Origin: an uncultured Marmoricola sp.
GTDB lineage: Bacteria; Actinomycetota; Actinomycetes; Propionibacteriales; Nocardioidaceae
DNA: 24,853 bases
Direction: 5' to 3'
Assembly (NCBI RefSeq): GCF_943913695.1
Contig: NZ_CALTZE010000049.1
Coordinates: 1-24,853, forward strand
Numbering within the stretch: the stretch's first letter is position 1; every line of letters begins with the position of its first letter. Of the stretch, positions 7,634 to 13,089 are shown one piece after another. Under the pieces are notes generated by a model. That model saw only the letters and a list, made by a program, of their open reading frames with translations. It made no database searches and was not told the DNA's origin. A program made the position numbers and the translations under genes.

Positions 7634-8560
7634 CTATGCCAGCGTGGTCGGGTCGGTGTTGGCGCCGGAGACCACGACGGCCACCCGCTCGCCGTCGGCC
7701 GGGCGGTAGCCGCCCGACAGCAGCGCGGCGTACGCCGTGGCCGCGCCGGTCTCCGCCGGGATGCGGCACTCCTCCCACAGCCACGAGCGGGCCCGCAGGA
7801 TCTCGTCGTCGCCGACCAGCACCGAGACCGCCGGCTCGGCCTCGTGGGCGGCGAAGGCGAGCGCGCCCAGTCGCCGCGCCCCTAGGGAGTCGGCGGCCAC
7901 CCCGGAGACAGCGACGTCGACCGGATGCCCCGCCGCGACCGCCTCGCTCAGCGTGGGGCACCGCTCGGGCTCCACCGCGACGACCCGGGCGCGGCCGCGC
8001 ACTGCGGCGGCCACCCCGGCGTACAAGCCTCCCCCGCCGACCGCGACGACGATCGTGTCGATGGCCGGCTCATCCTCCAGGATCTCCTCGCCGATCGTGC
8101 CCGCCCCGGCGACGACCTCGGGCTGGTCGTAGGCGTGGGCGAAGGCCGCTCCGCTCTCCTCGGCGAAGCTCGCCGCCGCCTCCTGTGCCTCGGCGAACTC
8201 CGTGCCGACCCGGCGTACGTCGGCGCCGTAGGCCTCGAGCCGCCGGACCTTGACCTCCGGCGCCGTCTGCGGCACGAAGACGGTGACCCGCACGCCCAGC
8301 TCGCGCGCGACGTAGGCCTGAGCGAGCCCGGCGTTGCCGCCCGAGGCGACCACGAAGCCCGCCTCGCCCACCTCGCCGCCCTCGAGGGCGGCGAGCTGGC
8401 GGTTGAACGCCCCGCGGGTCTTGAAGACGCCGCAGTGCTGGAGGAACTCGCACTTGAGCCACACCGCGTCGCGCCCCGAGACCCGCAGCAGCGGCGTACG
8501 CCGCACCCGCCCCTCGATGCGCCGCCCCGCCTCGAGCACGTCGTCCCGGCTGACCGTCAT
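7634..8560 (-). CDS. PLP-dependent serine/threonine dehydratase-like protein
   Basis: A 308-aa fold-type II PLP enzyme. Residues 44-51 (GVFKTRGA) hold the Schiff-base lysine K47. The phosphate- and substrate-binding loop reads ASGGNAGLA, where classical threonine dehydratases have SSGNHAQ. The glycine-rich PLP-phosphate loop VGGGGLYAG is present further on. The family deaminates Ser or Thr to 2-oxo acids and ammonia; no ACT regulatory domain follows, so this resembles the short catabolic or racemase-like branch. The altered SGGNAG loop leaves the substrate open. The ATG at 8560 gives MTVSRDDVLEAGRRIEG, the usual N-terminus. No Shine-Dalgarno is present, but GATACT lies 6 nt upstream. It converges on the S55 peptidase gene across the hairpin at 7583-7621. 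Confidence 0.87.
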   Translation of the reverse strand: MTVSRDDVLEAGRRIEGRVRRTPLLRVSGRDAVWLKCEFLQHCGVFKTRGAFNRQLAALEGGEVGEAGFVVASGGNAGLAQAYVARELGVRVTVFVPQTAPEVKVRRLEAYGADVRRVGTEFAEAQEAAASFAEESGAAFAHAYDQPEVVAGAGTIGEEILEDEPAIDTIVVAVGGGGLYAGVAAAVRGRARVVAVEPERCPTLSEAVAAGHPVDVAVSGVAADSLGARRLGALAFAAHEAEPAVSVLVGDDEILRARSWLWEECRIPAETGAATAYAALLSGGYRPADGERVAVVVSGANTDPTTLA

Positions 8561-8566
8561 GCGGCC

Positions 8567-8572
8567 AGTATC
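8567..8572 (-). promoter_or_regulatory. -10-like element of the dehydratase gene
   Basis: GATACT on the minus strand is 6 nt from the ATG at 8560, fitting a leaderless transcript. Repeat copy A begins 27 bp further upstream, in the -35 and upstream zone. Confidence 0.4.
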
Positions 8573-8598
8573 GACGCGCCCTCCTGCCCTGCCGCCCG

Positions 8599-8646
8599 GG
8601 ACGTCATCAGAAACGGTCGCTCGGGCGACCACTTCCGATGACGTCC
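8599..8646. repeat. 48-bp palindromic repeat, copy A
   Basis: The outer arms GGACGTCATC and GATGACGTCC are exact complements. The inner arms GGTCGC and GCGACC enclose TCGG. The 6-nt connectors (AGAAAC and ACTTCC) pair only partly. Similarity to copy C extends outward: both are preceded by CTGCCCTGCCGCCCG (here from 8584) and followed by GACG. It sits just upstream of the dehydratase promoter. Confidence 0.88.
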
Positions 8647-8681
8647 GACGGGGCGGAGGCGGGTCGAGCCGTGCCGCCTCG

Positions 8682-8729
8682 GGACGTCATCAGAAACGGT
8701 CGCTCAGGCGACCGATCTTGATGACGTCC
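8682..8729. repeat. 48-bp palindromic repeat, copy B
   Basis: It has the same outer arms as copy A and the inner arms GGTCGC and GCGACC around TCAG. The connectors (AGAAAC and GATCTT) differ on the right side. It starts 35 bp after copy A and ends 9 bp from the stop of the YCII-family gene. Confidence 0.88.
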
Positions 8730-8738
8730 GGCGCGTCC

Positions 8739-9071
8739 TCAGCCGGGGATCGCCGGGCACTCGATGACCTCGATCGAGTTGCCGTCGGTCAGCGTCAGGT
8801 GGGGGTGCTCGCCGAAGATGCGTACGGCGTCGTCGTGCGACTCGGCCTCGACGACCGCGTAAGCCACCTTGGCGTCCTCGAAGTCCTCGACACGGTCGGC
8901 CGTGACCCGCTTCTTGCGGAAGAGCGGCGCGCCGGGATCCACGAGCGCGCGCTCGTGGGCCTGCGCCCACGCCGCCCAGGCCGCCATGAAGTCCGACTGC
9001 TGCTGGTCGGTCAGCTCGGCCTTGTCGGCTTCACCGGCCGCGCCGTTGAGGATCGCCAGGTAGGTGCCCAC
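8739..9071 (-). CDS. YCII-related domain protein
   Basis: A 110-aa protein with the compact alpha-beta pattern of YCII (dimeric ferredoxin-like) proteins. It begins MGTYLAILNGA, has a central helix (QQQSDFMAAWAAWAQAHERALVDPG) and ends HPHLTLTDGNSIEVIECPAIPG. The motif VDPGAPL and the pattern AVVEAESHDDAVRIFGEHPHL are typical of actinobacterial members. The biochemical role is generally unknown; some relatives are enzymes or small-molecule binders, and no catalytic claim can be made here. The start is the GTG at 9071; a nearby ATG at 9079 is out of frame. TAGCAT lies 6 nt upstream of the GTG, so the mRNA may be leaderless. The gene is enclosed by palindromic repeats, B just after its stop and C 55 bp before its start. 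Confidence 0.85.
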   Translation of the reverse strand: MGTYLAILNGAAGEADKAELTDQQQSDFMAAWAAWAQAHERALVDPGAPLFRKKRVTADRVEDFEDAKVAYAVVEAESHDDAVRIFGEHPHLTLTDGNSIEVIECPAIPG

Positions 9072-9077
9072 ACCGCC

Positions 9078-9083
9078 ATGCTA
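9078..9083 (-). promoter_or_regulatory. -10-like element of the YCII gene
   Basis: TAGCAT (matching TANNNT) ends 6 nt before the GTG start and no Shine-Dalgarno is present, which suggests a leaderless transcript. Confidence 0.45.
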
Positions 9084-9125
9084 GGCCGCCGGCCGACCCG
9101 GCGTACGCCGCTGCCCTGCCGCCCG

Positions 9126-9173
9126 GGACGTCATCAGAAGTGGTCGCTCGAGCGACCACTTCCGATGACGTCC
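9126..9173. repeat. 48-bp palindromic repeat, copy C (best preserved)
   Basis: The two 24-nt halves are inverse complements except at one position. Outer arms are GGACGTCATC and GATGACGTCC, connectors AGAAGT and ACTTCC, and the core is the exact 16-bp palindrome GGTCGCTCGAGCGACC. The flanks CTGCCCTGCCGCCCG (from 9111) and GACG (to 9177) are shared with copy A. It lies between the divergent YCII and DoxX-like genes. Confidence 0.9.
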
Positions 9174-9209
9174 GACGAGTCGCCGGCGGATAGGGTCGTC
9201 GTGACTTCC

Positions 9210-9701
9210 ATGTCCCTTCTCGAGGAGATCTCCGTGCACCCCACCCACGCACCGCTTCGTCTCGCCACGGGCGCGTTCATCCTCAACGCCGGCATCGGCA
9301 AGCTCGGCGCCGACGAGGGTACGGCGCAGTTCCTGCACGGCGCGGCCGCAGCGACCTATCCCGGGCTCTTCCGAGACATGAACCCGAAGAGCTTCGCCCA
9401 GCTGCTCGCCTACGGCGAGATCGCCGTGGGCGCCGCCCTGGTCACCCCGAAGGTGCCGGCGACCGTGGCCGGGGCCGCGCTCACTGGCTTCGGCGCCAGC
9501 CTGCTGGGCATGTACTTCAAGACCCCCTCCATGACCCTGGATGACGGCATCCGCCCCAGCCAGGAGGGCACCGCCGTGGCCAAGGACGTGTGGTTGGTCG
9601 GTGCCGGCCTGACGCTCCTCGCCCAGGGGATCGCAGGGTCAGCGAAGTCGCGGGCCAAGCAGTCGAAGAAGGCCCTCCGCAAGGCGAGTCCTCTCCCCTG
9701 A
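9210..9701 (+). CDS. DoxX-like small integral membrane protein
   Basis: A 163-aa protein with three or four hydrophobic segments: THAPLRLATGAFILNAGIGKL, LLAYGEIAVGAALV, ATVAGAALTGFGASLLGMYF and DVWLVGAGLTLLAQGIAG. It ends in a basic tail (KSRAKQSKKALRKASP). The layout GAFILNxGxxK ... GEIxxGAALxxP ... GMYxxTPxMTxxDGIRPxxxGxAxAKDVW is that of uncharacterised actinobacterial DoxX-like proteins, so it probably sits in the inner membrane. Start choice is uncertain. The ATG at 9210 gives the family-like MSLLEEIS head. A GTG at 9234 has the better ribosome binding site (GAGGAG 6 nt upstream). A GTG at 9201 follows TAGGGT. It is convergent with the AbiEii gene, 27 bp away, and marks the left edge of the ordinary chromosome. 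Confidence 0.78.
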   Translation: MSLLEEISVHPTHAPLRLATGAFILNAGIGKLGADEGTAQFLHGAAAATYPGLFRDMNPKSFAQLLAYGEIAVGAALVTPKVPATVAGAALTGFGASLLGMYFKTPSMTLDDGIRPSQEGTAVAKDVWLVGAGLTLLAQGIAGSAKSRAKQSKKALRKASPLP

Positions 9702-9728
9702 CTTCTTGCTGACCCCTGGCCTGGAAGA

Positions 9729-10451
9729 CTAGTCCGAGCCCCGACCTGGACCCTCGATCTTCGCGTACCGTGCGGAAAGATCGCGGATGCGCTGCCATAC
9801 CACTGCTCGGGGCGCGTCGATCCTGAGGGCTCGGATGTATTCGTCGAGCCGTTGCGGTCGGTCGTGGATGTAGGTGACTGCCTTGTTCAGGCTCTCGCCG
9901 ACCGTCGTGCCGTACGCGTCGACCGCCTTGCGCGCGCCAGCCCTCAGAGCGGTGGTGTCGGGCTTCATCATGGCCAGGTCGATGAGGTCGCGGCCCAACG
10001 TCGACGTGTCTGCCCAACGATCGTCGTTGGCGAGCAGCTTGGTTGCGACCTGGTCGGTCCGGGTCAGGGTCCGCACCCCGCAGATCTCATCGTCCCGAGA
10101 GGGAGTGTCGAGGGCGATGCGGCCTTCATGGATGATCTCGAGCTTGATCGCGACCCCTGCTACGAGCACCGACGTCCGGATCCCGTAACCGTCGACAGAA
10201 GGTGTTCGACCTAGCTCCAGTTCGCGTGTGGCGAGAGCGTCGAGCCCTTGGTCCTTGACGATCTGGCGCAGCTGCCGATACGACCGCTGGTCGGAGACCA
10301 GAAAGTCGATGTCGACCGATTCGCGAAACTCACCGTTGGCGAGGACGATCGCGGTGCCGCCGCCAAACCAGCAGTTGTGCTCGGCCAGGAGCGAGGCGTC
10401 GAGCATCGACAGCACCTGCGCCACCTGCTGGTGGTGCAGCCGCCTAAACAA
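9729..10451 (-). CDS. AbiEii/AbiGii-type nucleotidyltransferase toxin
   Basis: A 240-aa protein. The nucleotidyltransferase core is FGGGTAIVL followed by ESVDIDFL, giving the metal-binding Asp pair D47 and D49. The later TDQVATKLLANDDRWADTS and GRDLIDLAMM match the conserved K...DR and RDxxDL blocks of the AbiEii family (PF08843). In known AbiE systems the toxin is a GTP-binding nucleotidyltransferase that arrests growth and can block phage. Start: TTG at 10451, overlapping the antitoxin stop (CTTGTTTAG) and preceded by GGGAGG at 5 nt spacing; the ATG at 10403 is a weaker alternative. The partner is an XRE-type regulator rather than the usual AbiEi wHTH protein. GC is lower than in the core genes to the left. 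Confidence 0.82.
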   Translation of the reverse strand: MFRRLHHQQVAQVLSMLDASLLAEHNCWFGGGTAIVLANGEFRESVDIDFLVSDQRSYRQLRQIVKDQGLDALATRELELGRTPSVDGYGIRTSVLVAGVAIKLEIIHEGRIALDTPSRDDEICGVRTLTRTDQVATKLLANDDRWADTSTLGRDLIDLAMMKPDTTALRAGARKAVDAYGTTVGESLNKAVTYIHDRPQRLDEYIRALRIDAPRAVVWQRIRDLSARYAKIEGPGRGSD

Positions 10452-10905
10452 GGAGCCTCCCGTGACTGTAGGTGTCCGCCAGGTGCTGGATGAACGCTTT
10501 CTCGTCATCGGTGAGGGCTTGCTGGTCGAGGTGGCGCCAACCACGCTCGTAGAGGTTGAGCGCCTCCGTTTCGGTGATGGTGGTGCCGGCGTCGGTCTGC
10601 CAGGCCAACGCGCGCAGGCCGGGATAGTCACCGACCGTGATCGTCGGCGGCTCTGCTGCTGGAGCGTCGAGGATCGGGACGACGAGGTGCAGTCCGAGTG
10701 CGGCGGCGACGTTGACGTAGGCGCCGATCGTGACCGAGGGATTGCCCGCCTCGATCCTGTGCAGGGTGACGCGCGAGACCCCAGCAGCTTCGGCGCAGGC
10801 GACGATCGTGACACCGAGGGCCTTTCGGCGTCCGCGCAGCCGAGCGCCGAGGCGCTCGAGGTCCGCCTGCTGCTGGGGGCTCGTGTGAGGACTGGGTGCC
10901 GGCAT
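10444..10905 (-). CDS. XRE-family HTH protein, putative antitoxin of the AbiEii toxin
   Basis: A 153-aa protein. The HTH_3 domain lies at about residues 18-75 (ARLRGRRKALGVTIVACAEAAGVSRVTLHRIEAGNPSVTIGAYVNVAAALGL, broken here as RLRGRRKALGVT, VSRVTLHRIEAG and GAYVNVAAALGL). The C-terminal half (about 90-150) contains LRALAWQTD, LNLYERGWRHLD and LTDDEKAFIQHLAD; I do not recognise a named domain, but it probably contacts the toxin. The stop overlaps the toxin's TTG start. The true start is probably ATG 10905: the earlier in-frame ATG at 10914 lies inside a strong -10 box (TAAAAT), and ATG 10905 is 7 nt after it. Autoregulation is likely given the inverted repeat in its promoter. Confidence 0.82.
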   Translation of the reverse strand: MPAPSPHTSPQQQADLERLGARLRGRRKALGVTIVACAEAAGVSRVTLHRIEAGNPSVTIGAYVNVAAALGLHLVVPILDAPAAEPPTITVGDYPGLRALAWQTDAGTTITETEALNLYERGWRHLDQQALTDDEKAFIQHLADTYSHGRLLV

Positions 10906-10912
10906 GTTTCTC

Positions 10913-10940
10913 ATTTTAGTTACTCACCAACTTGAGTCAA
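10913..10940 (-). promoter_or_regulatory. Promoter and putative operator of the XRE/AbiEii operon
   Basis: On the minus strand: -35 TTGACT (10935-10940), a 16-bp spacer, -10 TAAAAT (10913-10918), then 7 nt to the ATG at 10905. The inverted repeat ACTCA-N6-TGAGT (10922-10937) overlaps the -35 and spacer, a placement suited to repression by the encoded HTH protein. This is the clearest promoter in the window. Confidence 0.68.
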
Positions 10941-10965
10941 TCATGAGCAACACTTTGCGCGATGA

Positions 10966-10981
10966 CTCCGGTCAACCGGAG
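10966..10981. repeat. 16-bp inverted repeat upstream of the AbiE promoter
   Basis: CTCCGGT-CA-ACCGGAG, with 7-bp perfect arms, lies 26 bp upstream of the -35 box. It may be a second operator or a short hairpin; no further copy was noticed. Confidence 0.5.
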
Positions 10982-11061
10982 CAACCTCCTACCCCGGGAG
11001 CGCCACCACACCAGCGCACCAGTGAGTGTGCGTCTCTGGGCGGCCCTGAGGGACAGCCACC

Positions 11062-11196
11062 ATGATCGACCGGCTTGCGGTCTGTCTGCAGACCGACTCC
11101 AACCTCGTCCGGTCGCTGGGCGCACTCTTGGAGCTCTTGTCAGCCGAGGTCAGCAAGCACGATGCATACCTCGCCACCCAACTACTCAGCCGCTGA
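11062..11196 (+). CDS. Possible small protein (44 aa), hypothetical
   Basis: ATG at 11062 with GAGGGA 9-10 nt upstream encodes 44 residues (MIDRLAVCLQ ... HDAYLATQLLSR). It forms a regular amphipathic pattern (LVRSLGALLELLSAEVSKHDAYLATQLL, shown in part), which is more protein-like than the alternatives here. An in-frame stop at 11047 excludes a longer gene. I recognise no family, and chance remains a real possibility. The hairpin CGGTCTG-TCTG-CAGACCG (11078-11095) lies inside it. Confidence 0.3.
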   Translation: MIDRLAVCLQTDSNLVRSLGALLELLSAEVSKHDAYLATQLLSR

Positions 11197-11278
11197 GCCT
11201 GAGGCGCGGCCGACGCTCTCTTGACGACCAGTCATGCCTCCCGGCGCGGATCGATACTATGCGGGCAACCGCGAGTCG

Positions 11279-11638
11279 TCACTGCGCAGGCGCATAGTCT
11301 TCGAATTCCCAAAACCCGAGCCGTCCGACCTTCTCTCCCAGCTCGGTCCAATTAGCTGCCTCCAGGGACTCGATCCGGGTCCGCAAGAATTCACGAGCTT
11401 CAGCGAGGTCTAAGGGTTCCATTACCAGTCGGTGTCTTCCGATCTGAGGACCTTCTGCGCGGACGGTCTTCCTAAGCCACTCGGGCGTGCAAATGAGGAC
11501 GTCGAAAGACTCGTTTCCCTGCCCTCCCAACGGACCAACCGTCATGCGAATCCAAACGCCGTCGCAACTGTCGTCGGCAGGTCGGTAAGTCCCAACATCG
11601 ACGCTCAGACCGTCAAACGATCGCAAGCAAGCCCTCAT
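11279..11638 (-). CDS. Imm8-like immunity protein
   Basis: A 119-aa soluble protein with the Imm8 pattern of polymorphic-toxin immunity proteins. The segment IRMTVGPLGGQGNESFDVLICTPEWL (in pieces: VGPLGGQGNESFDV and ICTPEWL) is followed by GRHRLVMEPLDLAEAREFL and ends LGFWEFEDYAP. The conserved combination vGp.g..g.esFdv.vcTPeWL and WEFEDY is what I rely on. Such proteins neutralise a cognate toxin in the cytosol. No toxin gene lies directly beside it; the nearest upstream genes on the same strand are a lipoprotein and the DNRLRE protein. The ATG at 11638 gives a complete-looking N-terminus but has no good Shine-Dalgarno and overlaps the end of a short upstream open frame. It is the last gene of the minus-strand cluster. 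Confidence 0.7.
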   Translation of the reverse strand: MRACLRSFDGLSVDVGTYRPADDSCDGVWIRMTVGPLGGQGNESFDVLICTPEWLRKTVRAEGPQIGRHRLVMEPLDLAEAREFLRTRIESLEAANWTELGEKVGRLGFWEFEDYAPAQ

Positions 11639-11819
11639 GACTCAGTCCGTGATTTCGAGATGCCCATCGACTGCCACGCTCCTGACTGGTTGCTACAAGC
11701 CTCGAAGTTCGACTGCGAAGTGCCCAGTCGAAGCTTGTGGCCTGTAGGACGCCATCGTCGCTGACGCATTTGCAGCACGTGCACGACCTTGTCTGGCGCG
11801 GCAACCCATGCGCCTGTCG
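11639..11819 (-). other. Gap between lipoprotein and Imm8 genes
   Basis: No recognised gene. In the frame of the lipoprotein, reading continues after its TAG without another stop to a TGA at 11635-11637, which overlaps the Imm8 ATG (ATGA). From GTG 11784 this would encode 49 polar, basic residues with no known motif. It could be the eroded end of a toxin or a former gene; the evidence is weak. Confidence 0.35.
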
Positions 11820-13061
11820 CTACTCGACCTTGGTGAGTGACTCTATTGAGAGCCCAGCGGCTAGGAGTTCGGGAACACCGGTGAGGATCTGCGATGCCAC
11901 GACTTTGGCCGTCTGAAGATTGTAGGTCTCCATCGTCACCAGATCATCTTGGCTGGTGGTGAATGCGATGGTGAGCTGGTCGTCGTGCCACGCCGCGGCC
12001 ATGCTCGTCGCCCGCCGAGCCTTGTTGCTCAACTGCCCGGTTTCGCGCAGCGCCTTCTTGGTGAGGTCGATCGCGAGGATGGTTCCTGCAGCATCCACAA
12101 CGAACATGCGACCGTCGTTTAGATGTCCAGTACGGCTCGCCGCTACGGGGACGACGTTCTCACCATTGGTCCCGGTGCCCGTGAGCCCTTCTGCGCTGTA
12201 GCGCAGGAAGGACGAGGTTTGTTTCTTGCGATCAACGTCGATCTCCCCGAGGCGCAGCTCCGCCGAGACTCCCGGTTTGATCTGCTGAGCATCGCCGTTC
12301 TTGCTGACGGCCCGTAGGTCTTCGATGTAGTAGAGCTTGCCCTGGAACGGGAATAGGTCTGAGCCATACCCGTCGTCGAAGTTGACGGCTGGTGTCGATG
12401 CTGTCGCCGGCTCGGTGTAAGTCGGCCACGACATGTACTTCACAGTCCGGCCTGTCTGCAGGTTGGTCTGGTACAGGTCAAGCGTTCCCGGAATGCTAGA
12501 GACGCCTGCATTACGTACCCACACGAAGTCGTCGGTGTAGCCCGTCGGTCCCGGGACGTCGGGAACGACGGAGTGGCCTTGGTCGGCACCGGCTCCCCAA
12601 TAGACGTCGGTCTCGTACCCGGACGGCCCTACGCCCGAGTTGAGCACAAGGAGGCAGGAGTAGTCCTCGTTGGCCGCCATCCAGACTCCTCCTCCGGGGT
12701 AGCCGCCTCGATCCCACCTTCTGGCCGACGTTGCCGACAGTTCGTACGTGGTCGTCTCACTCGTGGCACATATCCGTCCATCTTTCGCGGCGATGTTTCT
12801 ATCGCCATGCGGGCCTGTTTCGACGAAGCGCGACGTTCCGTCCGCAGAAATTAGGTCGACGAAACCGACCCGCTCCTCGCCCATGACGGGGCTCGTCAGG
12901 GTGAGGGCGAAGGCGACATCGTCGCCGACACCGGATCGTTCCACCGACTCCCAGTTCAGCTCCATACCCTCCTCGGGCTTGGGTGGGACCGCGGCCGGGC
13001 CGCCGCAGCTGCTCAGCAGCAGAATTACTGATGCAGCTGCGGCGACCATGGATGACTTCAC
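11820..13061 (-). CDS. Secreted lipoprotein, WD/propeller-like, unknown function
   Basis: A 413-aa protein with a lipoprotein signal peptide: MKSSMVAAAASVILLLSSC with lipobox LSSC, lipidated Cys at residue 19. The mature part is beta-rich with repeated blade-like units (VGFVDLISADGTSRFVE, DLYQTNLQTGRTVKYM, GRMFVVDAAGTILAIDL, VTMETYNLQTAKVV), suggesting a propeller anchored on the outer face of the membrane. No enzyme motif was seen. The GTG at 13061 was chosen because AAGGA lies 6 nt upstream and because this start begins the signal peptide cleanly. It starts 28 nt after the stop of the DNRLRE gene, so they probably form an operon. That position would suit an immunity or accessory protein for a secreted effector, but this is inference. 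Its GC content is lower than that of the core genes. Confidence 0.75.
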   Translation of the reverse strand: MKSSMVAAAASVILLLSSCGGPAAVPPKPEEGMELNWESVERSGVGDDVAFALTLTSPVMGEERVGFVDLISADGTSRFVETGPHGDRNIAAKDGRICATSETTTYELSATSARRWDRGGYPGGGVWMAANEDYSCLLVLNSGVGPSGYETDVYWGAGADQGHSVVPDVPGPTGYTDDFVWVRNAGVSSIPGTLDLYQTNLQTGRTVKYMSWPTYTEPATASTPAVNFDDGYGSDLFPFQGKLYYIEDLRAVSKNGDAQQIKPGVSAELRLGEIDVDRKKQTSSFLRYSAEGLTGTGTNGENVVPVAASRTGHLNDGRMFVVDAAGTILAIDLTKKALRETGQLSNKARRATSMAAAWHDDQLTIAFTTSQDDLVTMETYNLQTAKVVASQILTGVPELLAAGLSIESLTKVE

Positions 13062-13089
13062 TGAGAGTCCTTCCCGAGATGGCATCAGA

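Noticed and set aside
8599..9173. CRISPR-like array in the repeat region
   Set aside because: Only three copies at irregular spacing (35 bp and about 396 bp) with a gene between them, and each unit is itself palindromic.
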